A stretch of 49,295 nucleotides of DNA from Alphaproteobacteria bacterium. Lineage in GTDB: Bacteria > Bacteroidota > Bacteroidia > Bacteroidales > FEN-979. The notes beneath the pieces are model-generated. The model was not told where the DNA came from, searched no databases, and worked only from the letters and a program-made list of their open reading frames with translations. Below are positions 7,807 through 14,633 of this stretch, one piece after another. Position 1 is the stretch's first letter. The number at the start of each line of letters is the position of its first letter. The stretch lies in assembly GCA_009928665.1 (NCBI GenBank), contig SACF01000030.1, positions 1 to 49,295 of the forward strand. Direction: 5' to 3'. The position numbers were made by a program, and so were the translations under genes.

Positions 7807-7842
7807 TATTGCCACTGGCTAAAATTTCAAGTTTAACCAGGT

Positions 7843-7879
7843 GGGCCAGATACCAAGAAAAGACCCCAGGGCAGGGGCA
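7843..7879 (+). promoter_or_regulatory. Leader motif, copy A (ardC)
   Basis: GGGCCAGATACC, about 14 nt, then CAGGGCAGGGGCA, ending 6 nt before the ATG at 7886. GCC can pair with GGC of the GGGGCA end, which would hide the only SD-like run (AGGGG). Homologous to copies at 8884 and 9885. Confidence 0.65.
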
Positions 7880-7885
7880 AACACA

Positions 7886-8806
7886 ATGATCAAATCTGAA
7901 ATCTATGCGGCGATCACCGAAAAGATCATCGCCAATCTCGAATCCTGCGGTAGTTGGCAGCAAATGTGGCGCACAGTTCTTCCGGTCAGTCTCAATGGCC
8001 ATGTTTACAGGGGTATCAACCGACTGATGCTGGCAAACGACCGCTTCCAGAGCCGCGTGTACGGCACTTTTCAGCAGATCAGGGCCAATGGCGGCCAGGT
8101 CAGAAAAGGCGAAAAGTCCACCCTGGTCGTCTTCTGGAAGCGGCTTAAAAGCACGGATCCCGTCACACTGGAAGAGAAAACAAAATACCTGCTGCGTTAC
8201 TACCACGTTTTCAACAGCGAACAGGCCCATTTTGACGAAATCGGCAAGCAGAAGATCGAAAAGATGAATGGAACAGCCCCCGGGCAACCGGTTATGAAAG
8301 CCGAACAAATCATCCTGGGTTTCCGGGATGCTCCAAAAATCATCTTCGACCAGTCCGACAATGCTCCCTGCTATTACCCGTCCATCGACGAAATCCATGT
8401 ACCGCCGATGGCGACATTCACAACCGTCGAAGCATTTTACAGGGTGTTGTACCATGAATGTTGCCATGCCACCATGCATGAAAGCCGGCTCAACCGTCCG
8501 GAAGGGCGCGGGAACAAATTTGGAGATGAAAACTACACCAAGGAAGAACTGGTGGCCGAACTGGGCAGCGCCTTCCTGGCAAATGTGGCCGGGTTCTCCG
8601 ACTTGCAGAACACCTCGGCATACATCCGGAACTGGTCCGGACATCTGAGGGAGAATCACAAACTGATCGTCTGGGCAGCGTCCAGGGCTGAGAAGGCAGC
8701 AGAATATATCCTGGGAACCCACACGCAGGAATTTTCAGAAGAACATCAGGAACATCCGGAAACGCTCGTGGAAGCAGAAGCAGAAACCGCCGCCGTCCCA
8801 TTCTAA
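7886..8806 (+). CDS. ardC: ArdC-like antirestriction protein
   Basis: A 306-residue protein. The N-terminal part (to about residue 120) is the ArdC-type single-strand DNA-binding domain: GSWQQMW, GHVYRGINRLML, GTFQQIRANGGQVRKGEKS and VVFWKRL. The C-terminal part is a zincin-like metallopeptidase domain with HECCH at 190-194 and a downstream EELVAELGSAFL helix giving the third metal ligand. ArdC proteins on conjugative plasmids protect incoming DNA from restriction; here it fits the early or establishment genes of a mobile element. I start at ATG 7886, directly behind the leader motif; an upstream ATG at 7841 would read through the leader. Confidence 0.85.
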   Translation: MIKSEIYAAITEKIIANLESCGSWQQMWRTVLPVSLNGHVYRGINRLMLANDRFQSRVYGTFQQIRANGGQVRKGEKSTLVVFWKRLKSTDPVTLEEKTKYLLRYYHVFNSEQAHFDEIGKQKIEKMNGTAPGQPVMKAEQIILGFRDAPKIIFDQSDNAPCYYPSIDEIHVPPMATFTTVEAFYRVLYHECCHATMHESRLNRPEGRGNKFGDENYTKEELVAELGSAFLANVAGFSDLQNTSAYIRNWSGHLRENHKLIVWAASRAEKAAEYILGTHTQEFSEEHQEHPETLVEAEAETAAVPF

Positions 8807-8828
8807 TCGCTCAGCATCTCTCAATCAG

Positions 8829-8853
8829 GGCCATGGGTTAACCGCTCATGGCC
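8829..8853 (+). terminator. Hairpin after ardC, probable terminator
   Basis: GGCCATG / CATGGCC stem with an 11-nt loop, then TATTTCATTTT. The T-run is interrupted, so termination may be partial. Confidence 0.6.
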
Positions 8854-8883
8854 TATTTCATTTTCCAACATTTCAATCCAGGC

Positions 8884-8920
8884 GTGCCAGATGCCAAAAC
8901 AAGTCCTTAGGGCAAAGGCA
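8884..8920 (+). promoter_or_regulatory. Leader motif, copy B (zinc microprotein)
   Basis: The clearest copy. TGCC (8885-8888), AGA, TGCC (8892-8895), a 15-nt loop, GGCA (8911-8914), AA, GGCA (8917-8920). The outer and inner pairs form a two-step stem with an AGA/AA internal loop, ending 7 nt before the ATG at 8928. Confidence 0.68.
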
Positions 8921-8927
8921 AAAAACA

Positions 8928-9140
8928 ATGAGTACACGTTATCAGGGCGATCCCAGGCAGATCACAGCCAAGTTTTCCAGTACTTGTCATACCTGTGGCA
9001 AGAAAATCCAAAAGGGCGAACAGATTATTTATTGGCCCAATGGAAAACATGCCGGTCATTTGGCTTGCGATGAAGCGGATTACCGTCAGTCGCTGGCATC
9101 TTTTGAAGATGAAGATGCCTACAATCGTATGTACCGGTAA
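8928..9140 (+). CDS. Zinc-knuckle microprotein
   Basis: A 70-residue protein with Cys20-x2-Cys23 (STCHTCGKKI) and His44-x2-Cys47 (AGHLACDE), a treble-clef-like zinc site of the kind found in short nucleic-acid-binding or PARP-finger-like modules. KKIQKGEQIIYWPNGK between the two halves resembles the strand pair of these fingers. The C-terminal 20 residues are acidic. It has its own leader motif and terminator, next to ardC. Function unknown; a DNA- or RNA-binding accessory role is inference. Confidence 0.75.
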   Translation: MSTRYQGDPRQITAKFSSTCHTCGKKIQKGEQIIYWPNGKHAGHLACDEADYRQSLASFEDEDAYNRMYR

Positions 9141-9147
9141 TCTTTTG

Positions 9148-9170
9148 GGGGCGGAAACGCCCCTTTTTTT
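9148..9170 (+). terminator. Rho-independent terminator
   Basis: GGGGCG - GAAA - CGCCCC followed by seven T, immediately behind the zinc microprotein gene. Confidence 0.88.
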
Positions 9171-9503
9171 GCTCGGAACCGCTTTTTTCTTTCATGGCAG
9201 GACAAAGAAGAAAGCGCGAAAAAAGAAATCCAAGGGGCAGCTTTTGTAAAAAGCAAGCAAAACCCAACGCACCTCTAATACTCGAAATTTCAGCAAAGGT
9301 ACCTGCGGAAAAATCCGTCCATAATCCCTGGGACTGTAAAACTGTCAAGGGCTTCCGGTGAAATGACCGTCGCCTTTCAGGTTCTTTCATCCCGCCTGTT
9401 GCGTGAATGACCCTAACCCATTGACATTATTTATTTTCCTCGGTGGCTGCCTTCGGCAAAAATTTCATTATTAACCGTGGGCTACCACATAAATTCAAAC
9501 GCT
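9171..9503. other. Gene-less upstream region of the 44-residue gene
   Basis: It contains 110 bases without recognisable structure, then repeat 1 (9281-9443), then a small TGCC-TTC-GGCA hairpin (9448-9458) and an AT-rich leader. No coding frame here looks real. Confidence 0.55.
9281..9443 (+). promoter_or_regulatory. Upstream-region repeat 1, second copy
   Basis: Partner of 7658-7806, sharing TGTAAAACTGTCAAGGGC and the block CATTATTTATTTT-CTCGG. Here it is followed by a different leader (GTGGGCTACCACATAAA) and the 44-residue gene, so the same upstream module serves two genes with different leaders. Confidence 0.72.
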
Positions 9504-9638
9504 ATGGAACGCTACTATCAAATCTTTGTCGATCAAATGGATTCGATCTACTACGAAGGCTACTGTGAACACATGCAACAGTCCAATCCCGCAAAACTTG
9601 AATTCGAATGGAACGAATTCCTCAGAATGATCAAATAA
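9504..9638 (+). CDS. 44-residue microprotein
   Basis: ATG 9504 to TAA 9636-9638 encodes a 44-residue acidic, aromatic-rich peptide (MERYYQIFVDQMDSIYYEGY..., ending in WNEFLRMIK). It has no known domain. Support for a real gene is context: a copy of upstream repeat 1 before it and a perfect terminator three bases after the stop, in a cluster where each gene is packaged in this way. The size and charge would suit a small inhibitor or decoy protein, but this is only a guess. Confidence 0.65.
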   Translation: MERYYQIFVDQMDSIYYEGYCEHMQQSNPAKLEFEWNEFLRMIK

Positions 9639-9640
9639 TC

Positions 9641-9670
9641 TGGGACCGGGGAAACCCGGCCCCTTTTTTT
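9641..9670 (+). terminator. Rho-independent terminator
   Basis: CCGGG - GAAA - CCCGG with flanking G/C pairs, followed by seven T. Confidence 0.87.
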
Positions 9671-9750
9671 ATACTCGCAGAGGGCCATAAAGTGGACTTC
9701 CCATCGGACATCACAGCGCTTGTTACTCAAAATTTATGGCAAAGATAACC

Positions 9751-9880
9751 TCATGAAAATATCTCTCTCTAAAGGCTGCTTCGCGCCCTTTCGGGTTCAT
9801 TCAGATTTGAAGGTAAATCAGACCTGAACCTTTGTTCCAGAATTTTCATTCCGGTTTTGCAAGGAGCATAAATTTTAATT
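9751..9880 (+). promoter_or_regulatory. Upstream-region repeat 2, second copy
   Basis: Partner of 5211-5350 (before radC), with CATTCAGATTT, GACCTG and AATTTTCATT in the same order. Here it is followed by the leader motif; at radC it is not. Confidence 0.6.
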
Positions 9881-9884
9881 AACC

Positions 9885-9924
9885 GGCGAGCCAGAAGCCA
9901 TAAACAGTCCTCAGGGCAGGGGCA
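9885..9924 (+). promoter_or_regulatory. Leader motif, copy C
   Basis: GGCGAGCCAGAAGCC ... CTCAGGGCAGGGGCA, ending 6 nt before the ATG at 9931. The same position relative to the start codon as copies A and B. Confidence 0.65.
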
Positions 9925-9930
9925 CACATC

Positions 9931-10341
9931 ATGTCAAAAGTAACAGCAGAATTAACCAAATCAGTCAGTGGCAACGGAAACGGTAACGGAAGCCATGAAC
10001 CCAAACAGATCACGGCAGCTCCGGCACCGGTGGTCGAAAAAAAGGAACCCGAACCGCCGGCTCCGGAACTCAAAAAGGAGCTGACGTTGATAGAGCGTAT
10101 TCTCAAGGTGGAGAACCTCCAGTTGGTCATTGAAAAACGGGGAAAGCTGGTACAGACCCGCAGCGAACTGGAGCGGTTCCAGACGGCATCCAACGATTTC
10201 AATTGCTCCATGAGGTTGAACGACTCAGACGGCAATGTCTTCACAACCAGTTTCACGCCGGGCATCAAGAAAGTCATCGAGTTTCTCAAAGCCTCGTTCG
10301 ATGCAAGCATCGCGGAAACTGAACAGAAGATTACGTTCTGA
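9931..10341 (+). CDS. Hypothetical element protein with disordered N-terminus
   Basis: A 136-residue protein. Residues 1-50 are low-complexity (Gly/Asn repeat GNGNGNGS, then Pro/Glu/Lys-rich) and probably disordered. Residues 50-136 look folded: a coiled helix (LTLIERILKVENLQLVIEKRGKLVQTRSELERF), a strand pair and a C-terminal helix (IKKVIEFLKASFDASIAETEQKI). I do not recognise the family. It forms a single-gene unit with repeat 2, leader C and a very strong terminator. Confidence 0.72.
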   Translation: MSKVTAELTKSVSGNGNGNGSHEPKQITAAPAPVVEKKEPEPPAPELKKELTLIERILKVENLQLVIEKRGKLVQTRSELERFQTASNDFNCSMRLNDSDGNVFTTSFTPGIKKVIEFLKASFDASIAETEQKITF

Positions 10342-10348
10342 ACTTTTG

Positions 10349-10380
10349 GGAGTTCCGCCCGCGGGCGGAACTCCTTTTTT
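10349..10380 (+). terminator. Strong Rho-independent terminator
   Basis: GGAGTTCCGCCC / GGGCGGAACTCC with almost no loop (CG), then six T. It separates the accessory genes from the phage late region. Confidence 0.92.
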
Positions 10381-10406
10381 CTTGTTCGTCAGACGATAAA
10401 AACAGT

Positions 10407-10445
10407 GTCCTTTACCAAAATGACCCCTCGCCGTACTATTGCTCC
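10407..10445 (+). promoter_or_regulatory. Late promoter, copy 1 (leaderless)
   Basis: GTCCTTTA at 10407-10414, 18 nt, G, then TACTATTG at 10434-10441. The same arrangement occurs at 16984 and 22889. The -7 box lies at -12 to -5 relative to the ATG at 10446, so transcription should start at the ATG itself. Confidence 0.75.
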
Positions 10446-10793
10446 ATGAATGCATCATTTATCCGTTTATGGGAGGCGCTGGAGATTATGGATTCGAAAG
10501 ATGCCCATGGCCAACCTGTCAGGTTCCAGGTCAGGTTCATCACGGCAAATCGCACCACCAAAGAGGGCGGCGAGATCATCGAGCTGAAAGATGCCTGCAA
10601 ATGCCCGGTGCGGACCAAAAACGGGCAGGAGATTTACCCGGAGCGGAAAAATCCGCAGACGCCGGAGAAAATCACCAAAAATCCCAACCATTGGGAGAAT
10701 TCCACCCGGAACATCCGGCTGCCGAACGGGCAGAAACGCAAGCTGCATATCCGCCTGATCATTGAATTCAACCACATGAAAGTCTGCTATTGA
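10446..10793 (+). CDS. Hypothetical phage late protein, first gene of unit 1
   Basis: A 115-residue basic protein with two strand-rich blocks (FQVRFITANRTT, LHIRLIIEFNHMKVCY) and a middle rich in Lys, Asn and Pro that carries CKCPVRTKNG. No family recognised. It directly precedes the portal-like gene with a TGATG overlap, where phages often keep a small terminase-related or head protein, but it has no terminase motif. Preceded by late promoter copy 1 with no room for a leader. Confidence 0.72.
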   Translation: MNASFIRLWEALEIMDSKDAHGQPVRFQVRFITANRTTKEGGEIIELKDACKCPVRTKNGQEIYPERKNPQTPEKITKNPNHWENSTRNIRLPNGQKRKLHIRLIIEFNHMKVCY

Positions 10794-12130
10794 TGAAACA
10801 AACGGTCATTCACGAAAACGGGATCACCTTTCTGCCGGGAGCCAAAGCAGTTGCAACCTCTTACAAAAACACCGGAGATGCTGCCGCAGAACAAGTAGTG
10901 ATCCCCAAGGATTACAGCGCTTGGCCCTGGTCTCCCTGGGGTGATGACAATTTGTTTCCTCAGAATGTCCTGGCTGACCTTGAAAAGAACTCCATCGCCA
11001 TCCGGGCACTGGAAAAAAGAAAGACGGTTCACTATGGCCGGGGAATTTTGGCATACCGGGACAAAGGCAAGGATAACCAGGGAGCACCGGTACGTGAACC
11101 GGTGACCGATCCGGAAGTGGTCGAATTCCTGAGGGCAAACCGGCTGAACTTTCAGTGGATCGAGCTGATCGGCAGCCTGGAAATCTTTGCAAACGGCTGG
11201 ATCGAATTCATCCTGAACAAGGGCCGGGACCGGATCAACCGGCTCTATGTCAAAGACCCGGCCTATTGCCGCAATGCCAAAATGGATGCCGATCACCCTT
11301 CCCGGATTCCGTACCTGTTTTACTCCGCCCAGTGGGAATACTCTCCCAATGAAGAGGACGGATCATTGGTCCGGATCCCGATGTACGATCCGGCCAGGTA
11401 TGACGGGAACCGGTACCAGGATCCGCAGTTCGCATACCCTGTCTTCTACCGGTCGTTCAACAAATCCTATTACCATCTTTCGGTCTGGAACGGCATCCGG
11501 GAGAGCGGATGGCTGGGTATTGCCAACAAGGTCCCGCGCCTGAAGCAAGCTATCATGCGCAACCAGATGACTATCAAGTACCACATTGAAATCCCGGACG
11601 ACTATTTCACCAACCGGTACCCTTCTCCGGATTACACCCGGGAACAGCGTGAAGCGGCCCGCACCCGGATACTTGCCGATATGAACGACTTTCTTTCAGA
11701 TGTCGAGAACTCGGGCAAGGCCTTCGTTTCGTTCAACTTCTTCAGCAAGTTCAAAAGTGAGTATCTCTCCGGCTGGAAGATCAATGTGATCGACAACAAA
11801 CTCAAAGATGATGCTTATTTGCCCGATTCCCAGGCTGCCAATTCCGAAATATTATTCGCCATCGGAGTTGATCCCTGCCTGGTGGGATCCGGATTGCCCG
11901 GGGGAAACCTGGGAGCCGGCAGCGGATCAGACAAACGCGAAGCTTTCTGGCAGCTCAATGCCGAGATGGGCATTTACCGGCAGATCAGCCTGGAGCCGCT
12001 CTACTTCATCCGGGATTTCAACAAATGGTCACCCGACATCGAGTTCGATTATGTGACTGTGGATACCTCCCAGACCATGCAGGACCATCCCACGAAAATT
12101 GATAAACGTATCGACAAGAACATCGCATGA
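10793..12130 (+). CDS. Phage portal-like protein
   Basis: A 445-residue protein. Features that fit a Bacteroidota phage portal are the opening WSPWGDDNLFPQNVLADLEKNSIAIRALEKR region (stem and wing of many portals), the central part with a long helical segment around QREAARTRILADMNDFLSD, and SGLPGGNLGAGSGSDKREAFWQLN near residue 370, similar to the 'SGSDKREA' region of related proteins. A portal is the dodecameric ring through which DNA enters the head. It has no terminase or capsid partner in this window, which is odd. ATG 10793 overlaps the preceding stop and is preferred over TTG 10790. The call is by resemblance and could be wrong in detail. Confidence 0.65.
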   Translation: MKQTVIHENGITFLPGAKAVATSYKNTGDAAAEQVVIPKDYSAWPWSPWGDDNLFPQNVLADLEKNSIAIRALEKRKTVHYGRGILAYRDKGKDNQGAPVREPVTDPEVVEFLRANRLNFQWIELIGSLEIFANGWIEFILNKGRDRINRLYVKDPAYCRNAKMDADHPSRIPYLFYSAQWEYSPNEEDGSLVRIPMYDPARYDGNRYQDPQFAYPVFYRSFNKSYYHLSVWNGIRESGWLGIANKVPRLKQAIMRNQMTIKYHIEIPDDYFTNRYPSPDYTREQREAARTRILADMNDFLSDVENSGKAFVSFNFFSKFKSEYLSGWKINVIDNKLKDDAYLPDSQAANSEILFAIGVDPCLVGSGLPGGNLGAGSGSDKREAFWQLNAEMGIYRQISLEPLYFIRDFNKWSPDIEFDYVTVDTSQTMQDHPTKIDKRIDKNIA

Positions 12131-13137
12131 TCCGCCTGATCGATAACCTTTCCCAAGTCCTGTCGGCTGCTTCCATCAATGTAAGCAACACGATCGAAAA
12201 CTGGTTCCCCTATATTGGCGAAGCCCAGGAAACCTTTATCCGACCTGTGCTGGGCGATGTTCTCTACGGTCAGCTCCAGGATGCCATGGCGCTTGATCCG
12301 GTTCCTCCGGATGACGGAACCACCATAGAAAACCTGGCAGTACTCTTAGAAATGATCCGAAAACCGTTGGCTTTGTATGCCCTGTGGCTAGGGGCCGATG
12401 AGTTCGGTGTGAGCGTTTCATCCCAGGGAATCCAGGTCATCGAAACGCCTACCCACAAAACAGCGCCGCAATACCGGGTTCAGAACCTCAAAGAGAACTG
12501 GATCCGCCGGGCCAACACATCCCTGGACCTGGCGCTCAAATTCCTCGATGAACACCGCAGGGATTACCCTGGATATGTTCAGCAGGATGCTGACCTTTTT
12601 ATCCGGGATACGCAGGAGTTCAACAGCGAGGTGGATATACGCGAGAGCAGAAGGGTTTTCGTAGCCCTCAAACCTGTCATCCGCTCTGTGGAAAAGAAGT
12701 ACATACGACCTGCGCTTTCTTCGCAATTGTTTGATGAACTCAAACAGGCTTGGAAAACAGGAGATGTGTTGACCAAAGAACTGGCGGACCTGATGGATCT
12801 GATCCGACCGGCGTTGGCTCACCTGACCATGGCCCGGGCGTTGATGGAAATTTCGATCGACATTCTTGACTGGGGAATTTTCGATACGGCCGGAAATACT
12901 TTTTCCAATGTTTCATCGAAACAGGCTTCCAACAAAGAGCGCATCGCCGTCATGGCCGATGCCTGTCAACGAGATGGTGAAGCCGAACTAAAAGCCCTGC
13001 AGCAGTTCCTGGATGAGAACGCCTGCGAGGAACTCTATGCCGACTATTTTCATTCGTCACGGTACGCCGGCAAGAAAATGGCCGAGCACCGAAACGAATT
13101 TGCCAACAAACCCGATAACTCATTTTTCCTTGTATGA
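12127..13137 (+). CDS. DUF6712-like phage structural protein
   Basis: A 336-residue mainly helical protein built from two related halves: FIRPVLGDVLYGQLQDA near residue 37 and YIRPALSSQLFDELKQAW near residue 195, each preceded by a helix and followed by an LLEMIRKPLA / LMDLIRPALA helix. This pattern is found in the DUF6712 family of Bacteroidota phage regions. By position after the portal it could be a head-tail adaptor-like component, but that is inference. ATG overlaps the portal stop (ATGA). Confidence 0.68.
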   Translation: MIRLIDNLSQVLSAASINVSNTIENWFPYIGEAQETFIRPVLGDVLYGQLQDAMALDPVPPDDGTTIENLAVLLEMIRKPLALYALWLGADEFGVSVSSQGIQVIETPTHKTAPQYRVQNLKENWIRRANTSLDLALKFLDEHRRDYPGYVQQDADLFIRDTQEFNSEVDIRESRRVFVALKPVIRSVEKKYIRPALSSQLFDELKQAWKTGDVLTKELADLMDLIRPALAHLTMARALMEISIDILDWGIFDTAGNTFSNVSSKQASNKERIAVMADACQRDGEAELKALQQFLDENACEELYADYFHSSRYAGKKMAEHRNEFANKPDNSFFLV

Positions 13138-13424
13138 AACCCATGGAATATCTCCTTCAGGATGTCTTTGATGTGATCAAGATCATCGCCATACCCGTCA
13201 TCGGGTTTTTCCTGTACCAATTTTATATAGGCGTCATAGCCCTGAAGAAATCGGTCGATAAGCTGATCATCCAGATGCAGTGCCGTGAGACCTACTGCGC
13301 AGAAAAGCACAAGGAGATCGGTGAACACCTGTGCCGGCATGATGCCGGGATTGAAGAGATGAAGGCGACCCTGGGAGATCATGGCGAGCGGATCTCCAAA
13401 GTGGAAGGACAACTTTTAAAATAA
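13134..13424 (+). CDS. Small membrane protein with coiled-coil tail
   Basis: A 96-residue protein: a hydrophobic helix around residues 16-38 (IIAIPVIGFFLYQFYIGVIAL), then a soluble, charged helical part with several Cys and His (CRETYC, HLCRHDAG) and a C-terminal heptad-like segment (ERISKVEGQLL). The layout resembles small holin or i-spanin-like proteins of lysis cassettes; it precedes another small membrane protein and the endolysin gene. ATGA overlap with the preceding gene. Confidence 0.68.
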   Translation: MKPMEYLLQDVFDVIKIIAIPVIGFFLYQFYIGVIALKKSVDKLIIQMQCRETYCAEKHKEIGEHLCRHDAGIEEMKATLGDHGERISKVEGQLLK

Positions 13425-13430
13425 CGCGAT

Positions 13431-13601
13431 ATGAAAGAACGAATTTTCAAGAACTGGAAGACCACCCTGACTGGGATCGTGATGCTCGGTGCAGGATTGG
13501 CGCTGGTCGGAATCGGCAAAGCCTCACTGACCGAATACGTAGTATTTGCACCGGTTTGCTTTGCCCTCATCTTTGTCAAGGACCCTACATTCAAGCAGTA
13601 G
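13431..13601 (+). CDS. Holin-like small membrane protein
   Basis: ATG 13431 to TAG 13599-13601 encodes 56 residues: a basic N-terminus (MKERIFKNWK), a first hydrophobic helix (TTLTGIVMLGAGLALVGIG), a short turn and a second one (YVVFAPVCFALIFV), and a short polar tail. Two membrane helices, small size and a position one base before the endolysin gene fit a class II holin. No sequence family recognised; the evidence is topology and context. Confidence 0.65.
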   Translation: MKERIFKNWKTTLTGIVMLGAGLALVGIGKASLTEYVVFAPVCFALIFVKDPTFKQ

Positions 13602-13602
13602 C

Positions 13603-14124
13603 ATGGCAAAGCTGGAACTTTTCGCTCCAAAAATCCTTGCCTATGAGGGAGGGTTTGTCAATGATCCTATAGACAGGGGAGGCGCCACGAACATGGGTGT
13701 CACGCTCGCCACATGGAAGAAAGTGGGATATGACAAAGACGGCGACGGGGACATTGACGCTGATGACATCCGACAACTTTCAAAACAGGATGCAATCGCT
13801 GTCATGAGGCTCAATTACTGGAACCGTTGGAAAGCGGACCAGATCGCCAATCAGAGCGTTGCAGAGATCCTGGTCGACTGGCTCTGGGGTAGTGGTAAGT
13901 GGGGGATCGTCATCCCGCAGCGGATCTTGAAAGTGCCTGAGGATGGCATTGTCGGGCTGGCAACGCTTTATGCCGTGAATTCCGCTAACCAGCGTGGACT
14001 TCATGCAGCTATCTTCCAGGCCAGGGGTCGATTCATCCTTGACCTGGTCAAGAACCATCCGGAGCAAAAGAAATTTTTAGATGGATGGATGAACCGTTTA
14101 AACCAATTCAAATTCGTCGCATGA
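13603..14124 (+). CDS. GH108 N-acetylmuramidase endolysin with EF-hand loop
   Basis: A 173-residue muramidase of glycosyl hydrolase family 108. ILAYEGGFVNDPIDRGGATNMGVT carries the catalytic Glu15 and the family signature; LSKQDAIAVMRLNYWNRWKAD and VAEILVDWLWGSG follow, and the C-terminal half is the usual peptidoglycan-binding region (ILKVPEDGIVG, then RGRFILDLV). Residues 44-55 (DKDGDGDIDADD) form a perfect dockerin/EF-hand calcium loop between the catalytic and second helix. There is no signal peptide, so release depends on a holin. I use ATG 13603, one base after the preceding stop. Confidence 0.9.
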   Translation: MAKLELFAPKILAYEGGFVNDPIDRGGATNMGVTLATWKKVGYDKDGDGDIDADDIRQLSKQDAIAVMRLNYWNRWKADQIANQSVAEILVDWLWGSGKWGIVIPQRILKVPEDGIVGLATLYAVNSANQRGLHAAIFQARGRFILDLVKNHPEQKKFLDGWMNRLNQFKFVA

Positions 14125-14633
14125 TAAAACCGGGTTTTCTTATCCTGCTCCTGGTCGTTTCATTGACCGGATGCATCTCCGAGCAAAGATGCCTCAAAAG
14201 GTATCCGCTAGCTGAACGCACAGAAACGTTCGTTCAGCATGATACCGTCACCACTGTGAAAGACTCCCTTATCCCGCTGCCAGCCGACAGCGGCCTGATC
14301 CGGGCGCTGCTTGAATGCCGGGAGGGAAAAGTTGTAGTCAGGCAAATCGAAGAGATCAAACCCGGGAAACGGGTTGTCCCGTTCATTGACTTGAAGAACA
14401 ATGTCCTGACCACCGGGGCAAAGATCGACAGCACCTCCGTTTATTTTGCCTGGAAGGAGACCCATATCCGGGAAAGCAAGGTGCAGGTCAAAACCATCGA
14501 GAAACCCGTCTATAAAGTCACCGGATTCCAAACCTTCCTGATCTGGTCAGGAGGAATTGCCTGGGTGGTTCTTCTGATCCTGGTGGGTTCATTCCTGATC
14601 CGCGCCTACATCAAAAGGAAGCTGTCGTTATGA
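14121..14633 (+). CDS. Spanin-like lipoprotein with C-terminal membrane helix
   Basis: A 170-residue protein. The N-terminus is a lipoprotein signal (MIKPGFLILLLVVSLTGC, lipidated Cys18). The C-terminus has one membrane helix (about residues 138-163, FLIWSGGIAWVVLLILVGSFLIRAY) and a short basic tail (KRK). Between them is a strand-rich periplasmic part. A protein anchored in the outer membrane by lipid and in the inner membrane by a C-terminal helix is the defining topology of a unimolecular spanin (T1 gp11 type), which fuses the two membranes at the last step of lysis. It overlaps the endolysin gene (ATGA). Sequence families differ, so the call is from topology and position. Confidence 0.68.
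   Translation: MIKPGFLILLLVVSLTGCISEQRCLKRYPLAERTETFVQHDTVTTVKDSLIPLPADSGLIRALLECREGKVVVRQIEEIKPGKRVVPFIDLKNNVLTTGAKIDSTSVYFAWKETHIRESKVQVKTIEKPVYKVTGFQTFLIWSGGIAWVVLLILVGSFLIRAYIKRKLSL

Noticed and set aside
9171..9280. Small frame overlapping the zinc microprotein terminator
   Set aside because: It runs through a strong terminator, is Lys/Arg low-complexity and lacks any start context.
5090..10400. Left attachment site carrying a copy of the tRNA-Val 3' end
   Set aside because: I looked for GGATTCGAACCC-like strings and found none besides the tRNA itself; the left boundary remains unknown.
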